A stretch of DNA of 32,012 bases from Campylobacterales bacterium (GTDB lineage Bacteria > Campylobacterota > Campylobacteria > Campylobacterales > Nitratiruptoraceae). The notes beneath the pieces were generated by a model, which saw only the letters and a program-made list of their open reading frames with translations, did no database searches and had not been told where the DNA came from. Each line of letters begins with the position of its first letter. Position 1 is the first letter of the stretch. Position numbers and translations under genes: made by a program. Shown in pieces: positions 8,853-16,741 of the stretch. The stretch covers positions 1-32,012 of the forward strand of contig JALVTF010000053.1 in assembly GCA_027024145.1 (NCBI GenBank), read 5' to 3'.

Positions 8853-10068
8853 GCCATCCTCCCAGATAGAGTCCCACTTCGGCTGTGATACCTATCGCAA
8901 AGACCCAGAGGATATTGAGCCGAAAGTAGCGCACCGCCACAAGGGCAAAAACGCACCAGATGAAGGCTGCTTGGGAGTTGAGGCTATACTCTCCCAACGA
9001 AAGTGCCACAAAGAAAATCATCCCCGTAAACGCGGCCAAGATAGCGCGCAACGCTTTTTGCAAAAGGACGAAGTGCTTGATCTTAGAATAGATCTCGCTC
9101 ATAAGGAGTGTATAGAAAAAGGAGGGATAGAAGATCCCGATGGTGGCGAGGATACTGCCGGGGATGCCGGTGAGCTTGTAGCCGATGAAAACCGCCGTGA
9201 TCAAAAAGGGTCCAGGAGTTACCTGGCCAAAGGCGATGCCGTCGGCGAACTCCTTGAGGCTCAGCCAATGGTGTGAGAAAACTACTTCTTGTTGTAAAAG
9301 TGGCATAATTGTCATACCATTGCCAAATGCTATTGCTCCCACTTTGAACATTGAAAAAAGAAGCTGGCCGTTTAGACTTTTATCATATAGCCCCCAAGTT
9401 AAGAGTGCGACGAAAATGGCTCCGCTGATAAATAGTCCCAAGAGTCTGTGTTGCAGCGATCCCGGTATGGAGAATGTACGGGTATCGATAGCGATTTCGT
9501 TTGCGCGAAAGAATGCAATACCTGCAATGATGGCCAAGAGGATGATGGCAAAAGCGTCAATGCGATATAGCATCGAAAGAAAGGCGAGTGCGGCTATGGT
9601 GGCGGTTTTGGGGTCTTTGACATAGCGAGCGGCGAAATCGAGAGCCACATGGATGACGATACCTACTACCATCGCTTCGAGGGCGATGAAGAGTGGATGG
9701 ACCCATCCCAAATCGGCATAATGAAAGTAGAGATACGAAAGTCCTACCATTAAAAGATACGAGGGAAGCAAAAAGGCCAGAAAGCACAGCACGGCGGCGA
9801 CAAAACCACGGAGTCTGTAGGCTACGTAGACAGCGAGATTGACGAAGATGGGACCGGGATAGAGCTGTACCATCGCAAGTCCATCGTCCACCTCCTCTTG
9901 ACTAAGCCATCCCCGCTTCACCACCAAAGCTTTGAGCTGCTCGAGCATCGCCATGCTATAGGCCGTAAGACCTATGAGGAAAAATGCAGATACGAGCTCG
10001 AAAAGGGTGGGTGCAGCGCTGTTCGAAGAGGTTTGAATAGTCGGTTGTGCTCTTTTTTGCTGCTTCAT
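8842..10068 (-). CDS. chrA: chromate transporter, ChrA family
   Basis: Two duplicated CHR domains (EVDDGLAMVQLYPGPIFVNLAVYVAYRLRGF; EFADGIAFGQVTPGPFLITAVFIGYKLTGIPGSILATIGIFYPSF). Confidence 0.92.
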   Translation of the reverse strand: MKQQKRAQPTIQTSSNSAAPTLFELVSAFFLIGLTAYSMAMLEQLKALVVKRGWLSQEEVDDGLAMVQLYPGPIFVNLAVYVAYRLRGFVAAVLCFLAFLLPSYLLMVGLSYLYFHYADLGWVHPLFIALEAMVVGIVIHVALDFAARYVKDPKTATIAALAFLSMLYRIDAFAIILLAIIAGIAFFRANEIAIDTRTFSIPGSLQHRLLGLFISGAIFVALLTWGLYDKSLNGQLLFSMFKVGAIAFGNGMTIMPLLQQEVVFSHHWLSLKEFADGIAFGQVTPGPFLITAVFIGYKLTGIPGSILATIGIFYPSFFYTLLMSEIYSKIKHFVLLQKALRAILAAFTGMIFFVALSLGEYSLNSQAAFIWCVFALVAVRYFRLNILWVFAIGITAEVGLYLGGWHVF

Positions 10069-10130
10069 CGATCCATCCCCTTCAAGCTCGCTGCACTTTG
10101 AGAGTATCCTAACTTTTTCGGGCTGTATCT

Positions 10131-11363
10131 TTACTTACGCGCTTTTCCCGCAAGATGCAGCACCTCTTCGAGCATCTTGACGGCAAAATCTGGTGGCATG
10201 TGGCCGTGGGTGTAGTGGTACTCCGCATCGAAACTGAGCTTCATGAATTTTGCCAAGGACGAATGCCATGCCAAATCGTATTCGCCGCCGTAGAGTGCGT
10301 TGGAGTAGATGAGAATCGCTTCGAATCCTCCCATATTCATGATGCAAAAGACCTCTGGGGTAAACTCCACCACTTCGTCGCTGAGATTCTCTGCTCTGGC
10401 TAAAGCCGCTGCGGCGACGTCCGCTTGATTGACGGCGACGTGTCCTAATTTTGGCTGTGCCAGGGCGTTGATGTCGCCGATAGCGTAGATGTTGTCGTAG
10501 TCGAGATGTTTCATATCGCGATCGGTGGGTACCCATCCCTTGTCGTCACCAAGACCGCTTTTGGCGATGTAGTCGGGCGCTTTGTAGGGTGGAATGATGA
10601 TAGCCAAGTCACAGGGCATCGTGCTGCCGTCGCTAAAAATGACGCTCTCTTTTGTGATTTCCACCAGCTCTTTGCCGGTTGTGAGGCTGATGCCGTGCTC
10701 TTGCATGATTTTTGCCACAGGCTCTCTGGCGTTGTCTCCCACATCTTCGAAGAAAATCTCTGATGGCGAGAAGACGCTGATGGTGCTTTTATCGCGTTTG
10801 CCTTCTTCGCGCAAGCGATGATCCATCATAAACATTACTTCGCCTATGGGGCCTTCACAGGGCGCTTTGAGATCGGGAGCATTCACTCTGTGGCCAAACT
10901 CGCTCTTGGCCGCTCCCGTGACCACCGCGCCGCCTTCGAAGGTTTTGAGGCGCTCATGGAGTCGCAACGCCTCCTTGTCGTCACAGACAGAATAGCCGTA
11001 TTCGCGGTAGCCTTTGATAGCGTCGTAGTCTTTGATGGCACCGGTGGCCAGGATGAGGTAGTCGTAGGAGAGTCTCTTGCCGTCTTTGAGGGTGAGGCTA
11101 CTTGCTTTGGGGTCGATGTGCTCTATTTCACCCTGGATGAATGTGGCGCCATGTTTTTGGAGCTGCTGTGGCAGGGGGATGTGGACTTTTTCGATGGTTT
11201 TGTCTTCGAAAGCGACTTCCGGGAGCGCAGGGCGCTCCAAGGAGTAGTCGTGACGGTCTATGACTGTAATGTCAAAATGGTCGCGGTACTTTTCGATGCG
11301 ATATAAAAAGCGCAGACCCGCAAATCCTGCTCCTACGATGACGAGGTGTTTTTTCGTTTGCAT
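10131..11363 (-). CDS. FAD-dependent pyridine nucleotide-disulfide oxidoreductase, sulfide:quinone oxidoreductase-like
   Basis: N-terminal FAD motif VIVGAGFAGLRFL, LILATGA, YAIGDINALAQPKLGHVAVNQADVAA; Cys in APCEGP and VFCIMNMGG contexts as in SQR/NDH relatives. Confidence 0.8.
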   Translation of the reverse strand: MQTKKHLVIVGAGFAGLRFLYRIEKYRDHFDITVIDRHDYSLERPALPEVAFEDKTIEKVHIPLPQQLQKHGATFIQGEIEHIDPKASSLTLKDGKRLSYDYLILATGAIKDYDAIKGYREYGYSVCDDKEALRLHERLKTFEGGAVVTGAAKSEFGHRVNAPDLKAPCEGPIGEVMFMMDHRLREEGKRDKSTISVFSPSEIFFEDVGDNAREPVAKIMQEHGISLTTGKELVEITKESVIFSDGSTMPCDLAIIIPPYKAPDYIAKSGLGDDKGWVPTDRDMKHLDYDNIYAIGDINALAQPKLGHVAVNQADVAAAALARAENLSDEVVEFTPEVFCIMNMGGFEAILIYSNALYGGEYDLAWHSSLAKFMKLSFDAEYHYTHGHMPPDFAVKMLEEVLHLAGKARK

Positions 11364-11372
11364 AGTTTCTCC

Positions 11373-12263
11373 TTAGTTTGGTATTTTCTCTTTACTGTGA
11401 TTGCGTGCATACTCACACTGAAAAGTGGTGTGCAAGATATGGAGCGCTTTGAGCTTCTCCTCGATTTTTTTCAAGATTTCGTTACACTCCGAGAGCCTTA
11501 GATCCTCTTTGAAATCGATGTGAGCTTCGAGAAAGATGTGCTTGTCATCGAGCTGCCACAGGTGGATATGGTGCACGTTGTCGATCTTGGGTTCGCTTTC
11601 TATCACTTTGGCCACCTCTTCGATATCTATCCCTTTGGGAGTAGATTGCATCAAGATGGCTGCAGACTCCGTGACCAAAGCGATAGCCTCTTTGATGAGG
11701 TAGAGGGCGATGAGGATGGAGATGGCCGCATCGATCCAGTAGATGTGCCACAATGCCATCGCCACACCACCAATCACCACGGCGATAGAGGTCATCACAT
11801 CTGTGAGCAGATGCAAGTAGGCAGCTTTGACATTCATACTTTCATGAGCATCCTCTTTGATAAGCAGCACGCTTACGCTATTGAGCACGATGCTCAGCAC
11901 CCCCAGCCAGATCACCAGTGTAGAGTCGATAGGCTCTGGATGGATGAATTTACGCACAGCTTCGACGATGAGGAAAATACCGATCCCTACAAGCACCAAA
12001 GCGTTCAAGAGTGCCGCTAAGATTTCGGCTCTCTTGAGGCCAAAGGTGAACTCTTTGCTCTTTGGCTTGGCAGCCAAGCGATTGGCCACGTAGGCGATCA
12101 CCAGAGCCAATACGTCGCTGAAGTTGTGCATCGCGTCACTCAGCAGCGCCAGTGAGCCGGAGAGTATCCCACCTACGATCTGTGCGAGGGTGATGAGGAT
12201 ATTGAGGATAATGGTGATAAAAAGATTTTTGCCGCTGACGTGGTGATGATGATGGTCGCTCAT
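11373..12263 (-). CDS. cation diffusion facilitator (CzcD/ZitB-like)
   Basis: His-rich N-terminus MSDHHHHHV, SGSLALLSDAMHNFSDVLALVIAY, CDF C-terminal cytoplasmic domain (IDNVHHIHLWQLDDKHIFLEAHI). Confidence 0.95.
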   Translation of the reverse strand: MSDHHHHHVSGKNLFITIILNILITLAQIVGGILSGSLALLSDAMHNFSDVLALVIAYVANRLAAKPKSKEFTFGLKRAEILAALLNALVLVGIGIFLIVEAVRKFIHPEPIDSTLVIWLGVLSIVLNSVSVLLIKEDAHESMNVKAAYLHLLTDVMTSIAVVIGGVAMALWHIYWIDAAISILIALYLIKEAIALVTESAAILMQSTPKGIDIEEVAKVIESEPKIDNVHHIHLWQLDDKHIFLEAHIDFKEDLRLSECNEILKKIEEKLKALHILHTTFQCEYARNHSKEKIPN

Positions 12264-12280
12264 AGTTCTCCTTTAGCGAA

Positions 12281-12301
12281 GCGAAGGAAAACTTCCCTCG
12301 C
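12281..12301. repeat. inverted repeat / hairpin between the Tat-protein and CDF genes
   Basis: GCGAAGGAA-AAC-TTCCCTCGC: 9-bp arms with one mismatch (G:U when read on the minus strand). No U-tract on the minus strand, so terminator function is uncertain. Confidence 0.5.
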
Positions 12302-12304
12302 CTT

Positions 12305-13267
12305 TTATGCTTTGTTGGTAAGGATCAGCGTCTTATAGAATGGCTCGACGGGCAGATCCAACAGGTAGGGAAAGAGTTTGGCTACGGCACTCCTGAATCT
12401 TGGATCGATATGGGAGTTTTCGTGATCCCAGACGCTCTCCCATGTACCATGGAAGAGATAGTGTGTCTTGCCGCCATCGCTAAAGGCGCTTTGCAAGATC
12501 TCCGTAGTCACCGCTTTGCGGTAGTGGCGTGTTTGGTATTCGCCGGGCATGCCGTCGGGAAACTTGGGATTGTAGTCCGGATCGCCGGGTGCCGGGCGGA
12601 AAGTATCTTGCGCGATTTTGAGCAGTGCCGCGCTCTCTTTGTTGAAGATCTCTTTGTCTTTGGTATGGATGGAGACGTGGTTGTTGACGGTGACGAGATC
12701 CTCGATGGGGTGATCTTTTTGGCGTGTGAGGAAATGGCGGATCTGCTCTGGTGTGCTGTAGATTTTCTCTCTATCGCCGGCCGCTACCGTGACGAAGATC
12801 CCCTCGTAGTAGTTTTTCGATAGCGCTCCATAGCGTTGCATAAGCTGTGCGAACTCTTTATGCAAAGCGGATCGCTTGAGATCGCCATATGAGTCAAAGC
12901 GAACGAAAAGAGCGTAGAAGAGCGGGAGTCTATTTTGCTTGAAAGCGTCGATGTAGGCGGTTTTGAGCACCCCTTTGAGCTCGGTGGGGTAGTTTTTGAC
13001 CATGGTGGAGTCGCCGACCATGTTTTTGAATGAAAGTGACAAAAAGCCGCGTTTTTTTTCGGCTCTTTTTGCAAACTCCCTCATATGACGGATCAAGTCG
13101 TCACGCTTGTTGCCCGGGATACGAAACTCGAAGTAGAGTGTTACGGGACCTTCGGGAATCTTTTCACCTTTAGCCGGTGCGATCATGCTCGCGCTGCCAA
13201 GTGTTGGAAAAAGCGCTGCCGCGCCTGCTGCAAGGGCTGAGCCTTTGAGAAATTCTCGTCGTTTCAT
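12305..13267 (-). CDS. Tat-exported protein of unknown function (possible ferredoxin-like alpha/beta barrel domain)
   Basis: MKRREFLKGSALAAGAAALFPTLGSASM is a twin-arginine signal. ATG at 13267 with AAGGAGAATACC upstream is preferred over the longer ORF start at 13315. Confidence 0.8.
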   Translation of the reverse strand: MKRREFLKGSALAAGAAALFPTLGSASMIAPAKGEKIPEGPVTLYFEFRIPGNKRDDLIRHMREFAKRAEKKRGFLSLSFKNMVGDSTMVKNYPTELKGVLKTAYIDAFKQNRLPLFYALFVRFDSYGDLKRSALHKEFAQLMQRYGALSKNYYEGIFVTVAAGDREKIYSTPEQIRHFLTRQKDHPIEDLVTVNNHVSIHTKDKEIFNKESAALLKIAQDTFRPAPGDPDYNPKFPDGMPGEYQTRHYRKAVTTEILQSAFSDGGKTHYLFHGTWESVWDHENSHIDPRFRSAVAKLFPYLLDLPVEPFYKTLILTNKA

Positions 13268-13308
13268 GGTATTCTCCTTTATGTGAGATAGTATATCGTA
13301 GCATATAT

Positions 13309-13326
13309 TTACCAAACGTTCAGTAA
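13309..13326. promoter_or_regulatory. putative TetR operator (site C), promoter of the Tat-protein gene
   Basis: Minus-strand TTACTGAACGTTTGGTAA; 14/18 identical to the site in front of tetR. 8 bp upstream of a TGCTACGAT -10-like element. Confidence 0.55.
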
Positions 13327-13369
13327 CTTTAGTAGCAAAAAAATATATTGTGAGGCCAGGGGGCCTCTG

Positions 13370-13732
13370 TTAGTCTTCGAAGGTTTTCAAAGCCGCTTTG
13401 GCTTTGCCCATCACGGCACTTGCGTGCGCGTGTTTGACGATTTTGACGAGGTAGGCAAGCTCCTCTTTGGTCAGACCCATTTTCTTGAGCATTCTCGTTT
13501 GCACTTCGGCGCACTCGTCGCTACCGAGGGTCATGGAGACAGCAAGCATAATGAGCATGGATGTTTTGGGGTCGAATGGGTTCTTTTCATCCTGGACGCT
13601 AAACTTGCTGCTCATGGCCTGTTCGATGAGAAATCTTGGATCGACTGCTTTTGCGAGATTGAGAGACTCGGGCAGTGCACCCATCTTTTCTATCATCATC
13701 TGTTCTACTTGTTCGGGTGTTGGGACGTTCAT
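13370..13732 (-). CDS. carboxymuconolactone decarboxylase/AhpD-like protein
   Basis: 120 aa; SMLIMLAVSMTLGSDECAEVQTRMLKKMGLTKEELAYLVKIVKHAHASAVMGKA resembles the CMD helix pair; no CxxC. Confidence 0.6.
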   Translation of the reverse strand: MNVPTPEQVEQMMIEKMGALPESLNLAKAVDPRFLIEQAMSSKFSVQDEKNPFDPKTSMLIMLAVSMTLGSDECAEVQTRMLKKMGLTKEELAYLVKIVKHAHASAVMGKAKAALKTFED

Positions 13733-13757
13733 TCTTCCTCCTTTTTGGTTTGGAACT

Positions 13758-13763
13758 ATTGTA
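13758..13763 (-). promoter_or_regulatory. extended -10 of the CMD-like gene
   Basis: Minus strand TGTGCTACAAT, in the gap between the CMD gene and its upstream neighbour. Confidence 0.5.
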
Positions 13764-13770
13764 GCACAAA

Positions 13771-13788
13771 TAACTTAACGGTCGGTAA
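13771..13788. promoter_or_regulatory. putative TetR operator (site B), overlapping the -35 region of the CMD gene promoter
   Basis: TAACTTAACGGTCGGTAA, 14/18 identical to the tetR-proximal site. Confidence 0.55.
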
Positions 13789-14098
13789 TTTCTTGCAAGA
13801 GCTTTTCAAATGTCTGTGTAATTTCTTCGGCGCTTACCAGACCTTCGAGGAGGATCTTGCCATTGTATGTGAGTGTGGGATCTTTGGCCACACCTTCTTC
13901 GATCGATCGCATGGGATCTTTTTCGTAGTGGATCTGCAGGCGCAGTGGCAAGTGCTTGACGGCGCATACCAAGCGTTTGGAGAGCTTCACACGCTCTGTG
14001 TCGCTGCCGTGGATCGTGACGCGAAAGAGGGGCCACTCGGGGTGAGTGGCGTGGAGCATCTCGCCTTCGGGTAGCGCGTAGCAGTATTCGGCCCTCAT
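13775..14098 (-). CDS. small thioredoxin-fold-like protein lacking CxxC
   Basis: 107 aa; C-terminus DPTLTYNGKILLEGLVSAEEITQTFEKLLQEI resembles thioredoxin-like domains. Overlaps the upstream gene by 4 bp. Confidence 0.45.
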   Translation of the reverse strand: MRAEYCYALPEGEMLHATHPEWPLFRVTIHGSDTERVKLSKRLVCAVKHLPLRLQIHYEKDPMRSIEEGVAKDPTLTYNGKILLEGLVSAEEITQTFEKLLQEITDR

Positions 14099-15195
14099 GC
14101 CTCTTCCTTAGCGCGCAGATAGAGTGTGAGCTTGATGGCTTCGAGAATCAAGTCTATGCTTTCAAGCACATAGAGTTTGTTGGCCACATCGCCGCAATCG
14201 ATAGCCACGTAGAAAAGGTGCTCTTTGTATGCAAGAAGCTTTGTTAGATCATGCTCCTCCTTGGGCTCTTCGTCGAAAAATTCAAGCCTTTCAATAGCCC
14301 AGCCAAAATTGTGTGCCAAGAGCTTGCGGATGGTCTGCTGAATGGTAGGGATGTCTAAGCGCTGCTCTTTGGTGACACTTCTGCGATAGATGATCTCTGT
14401 CATGGTGCCAAGCAGCGCCAAGGCGCTATCGATGCTCAGATACGCCGATACTCGCAGATCAGCCAAAGGCCGCTCGATGCTGTGGCGAAGATGCTCTAAG
14501 TTTTGCTCGTTCGGTTCATTGGCAAACTGGGTGCAAAAGCGCTTGATAGTGCTGAGATTCAATCCCGCCTCTTCCAAGACTTCGCGATAGGGTTGCAGTT
14601 CTTCTAAGCTCTTTTCAAACATCTCTTTGGCTCTTGCATCCACTCTCATAGCAGCGAAGGAGTTTTGGCAGCGTACGTATGCCATGTGCAAGATGTTGAT
14701 AGCCACAAACAGATCGTTGGCGCGATACGGCGATTCAGCCAAGGTCTTTTGTGCAAAATACTCTTCGCTCATGATCGCTTCAGCCACTTTGAGGTATTTG
14801 ATGATGAGCTTGAGATAGGGCAGCAGCGTAGGGTCTTTTTGGGATTGGGCGAGGATGAGGTCCGAGAGCACATGGTAGCCGTAGGACATGGAGACAGGAT
14901 CGAGCTTGATGTGGTAGTGGGCGATGGCCACCTTGGCGATGCGTTTGTAGAGTTTTTCATCGAAAGGCATCGTCAAAAGATCTTGGAGGAACTTGATCTG
15001 CTTCTTTTTAAGCTCCTCGATACGCTCAGTGGGAATGAAGGCTGCTATATTAGGCTTTTGCAAAAGCTTTTCATAAAAAGCGTCCATGATCGCATCCACG
15101 TAGGAAGCTATCTTTTGTAGCGCCTCTTTGCGCTCGTGTAGGTCGTCGCCAAGCTGGTAGATCTCTTTGATAAGAGCGATTTTTTCTTTCATCAT
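14095..15195 (-). CDS. protoglobin/globin-coupled-sensor domain protein with uncharacterised C-terminal region
   Basis: VDAIMDAFYEKLLQKPNIAAFI...KKKQIKFLQDLL...KVAIAHYHIKLDPVSMSYGYHVLSDL matches the sensor-globin pattern (proximal His in HxxIxLxP). No GGDEF, MCP or HisKA motif seen C-terminally. Confidence 0.7.
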   Translation of the reverse strand: MMKEKIALIKEIYQLGDDLHERKEALQKIASYVDAIMDAFYEKLLQKPNIAAFIPTERIEELKKKQIKFLQDLLTMPFDEKLYKRIAKVAIAHYHIKLDPVSMSYGYHVLSDLILAQSQKDPTLLPYLKLIIKYLKVAEAIMSEEYFAQKTLAESPYRANDLFVAINILHMAYVRCQNSFAAMRVDARAKEMFEKSLEELQPYREVLEEAGLNLSTIKRFCTQFANEPNEQNLEHLRHSIERPLADLRVSAYLSIDSALALLGTMTEIIYRRSVTKEQRLDIPTIQQTIRKLLAHNFGWAIERLEFFDEEPKEEHDLTKLLAYKEHLFYVAIDCGDVANKLYVLESIDLILEAIKLTLYLRAKEEA

Positions 15196-15641
15196 AGCAC
15201 CTCTTCTAATGTTTGATACATCTGTGCGATCTTTTCATCGCTTTTGCGCAAAAACGCAGCCATCATCGAGAGAGCGTTTACGAGCATTTGGTTGCCGGCT
15301 TGGGGGTTTTGCGCACAAAAGTGCAAAAACTCTTTTTTGGTAAAACTCAATATCACGGCATCGCTTTTGGCCTCGACGCTTGTGAGACTCTTGCCGCCGT
15401 CGAGCATACAGGTAAAGGAAAAGAGCACATCCTCGCCGCCTACGATGGTAGCTACCTCCATTTCTTCTTGGGAGGAGCTCTTTTTGACGCTCACGGTGCC
15501 TTCCAATAAAAAGAAGGCCTTATCGGTCTTCGCGCCTTCCTTTTTGATAACGGTGCCGCTTTTTATGGGCTCTTTTTTGCACAGCTGCAAGAAAGCCTCT
15601 TTGGCTTTGCTGTCCATGTTGGCAAAAAGTTTACTATCCAT
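15192..15641 (-). CDS. cyclic nucleotide-binding domain (Crp-like sensor) protein without HTH
   Basis: LFANMDSKAKEAFLQLCKKEPIKSGTVIKKEGAKTDKAFFLLEGTVSVKK...EVATIVGGEDVLFSFTCMLDGGKSLTSVEAKSDAVILSFTKKEFLHF: cNMP-fold; 149 aa leaves no DNA-binding domain. Confidence 0.85.
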   Translation of the reverse strand: MDSKLFANMDSKAKEAFLQLCKKEPIKSGTVIKKEGAKTDKAFFLLEGTVSVKKSSSQEEMEVATIVGGEDVLFSFTCMLDGGKSLTSVEAKSDAVILSFTKKEFLHFCAQNPQAGNQMLVNALSMMAAFLRKSDEKIAQMYQTLEEVL

Positions 15642-16740
15642 GTTTTCTCTCCATTACGATGATTGCCGCAAATTCGGGGATGATGAAATCGTCTTCGGGG
15701 TTGATCACCACTTCTATCTCCAATTCCCCTTTTTTGAGTTTGGCAAGCATCGTTTTGTATTTGCTCGCATCCCCGCCGAAGCGAAGCTTGGAGAGCACGA
15801 TCTGTTTGAGCTTGGCTTCGGTGATGTAGTTTTTGATCACACCAAGGAGGATTTCACCACGCTGCAGGCTCTCCTCGAAGGCTTCCTTGTAGCTGCGTCC
15901 TACGAAAGGGTGGTCGGTGACGATGCGAAAGTTTTGGGTTTTGAGGAGATTGCGCACCACTTTCGACATGCCGGGTTCGGTGATCGATTTGGAGAGCAAG
16001 AAGCGGTTGTACTCCTCGCTCATGATGATCTCGTTGCATTTACTTTTGATGAGGTAGTTTTCATATTTTGGATCGACGATCTCGGCGATGATGTAGACGT
16101 TTGGGTTGAGGGATCGGATGAGGATGACCGTCTCGAGGACCTTGGCGTCGGAGTAGTCGTCATGGTCGTTGAGGATCATGACTTTGTCGGCGCGCTCGAT
16201 GTGCGCCTCTTTGAGGACCGCTTCGTCGTTGTATTCGCCTTGGGCCCATTTGAGGTGGTGCTCTTCCAAAAGCTTTTTAAGCTCAGGCACCAGTTCGGGA
16301 TAGACGATGACGATGTTGGTGCCATAATGACGTTTGAAACTCTCCAGGACCTCCCGGCGCGGTGTTTTGAAGCCGCAGATGACTAAGTGGTGATCGAGTT
16401 CGTCCAGCATTTCGTAATCCTTTTTGGCAGCGATGGTGCGCTCCACCAGCGCGCTGGTCATGAGTGCGGTGAAGGCGGCCACGGCGATGACGCCACCTAT
16501 GATGATGAGAATAGCGATGATCTTGCCTGTGATGGTGTGGGGGACGATGTCGCCATAGCCGACAGTAGTGGCGGTCACCACAGACCACCATAGAGCGTCG
16601 AAGTAGTCGTGGAAGTTTTTGGGCTCTACAAGAAGTATCACCCACGAGAGGATCAGCAAAAGCAGCGCATAGGCGAGGATGTAGATGCTCGCTAAACTCA
16701 GCTCTATGCGCAGCAGCTTTTGCCAAAACTCTCTTTGCAT
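15634..16740 (-). CDS. potassium channel with RCK/TrkA-N domain
   Basis: Pore loop ALWWSVVTATTVGYGDIVPHTITGK followed by HHLVICGFKTPRREVLESF Rossmann (RCK) domain. Confidence 0.95.
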   Translation of the reverse strand: MQREFWQKLLRIELSLASIYILAYALLLLILSWVILLVEPKNFHDYFDALWWSVVTATTVGYGDIVPHTITGKIIAILIIIGGVIAVAAFTALMTSALVERTIAAKKDYEMLDELDHHLVICGFKTPRREVLESFKRHYGTNIVIVYPELVPELKKLLEEHHLKWAQGEYNDEAVLKEAHIERADKVMILNDHDDYSDAKVLETVILIRSLNPNVYIIAEIVDPKYENYLIKSKCNEIIMSEEYNRFLLSKSITEPGMSKVVRNLLKTQNFRIVTDHPFVGRSYKEAFEESLQRGEILLGVIKNYITEAKLKQIVLSKLRFGGDASKYKTMLAKLKKGELEIEVVINPEDDFIIPEFAAIIVMERKHG

Positions 16741-16741
16741 C

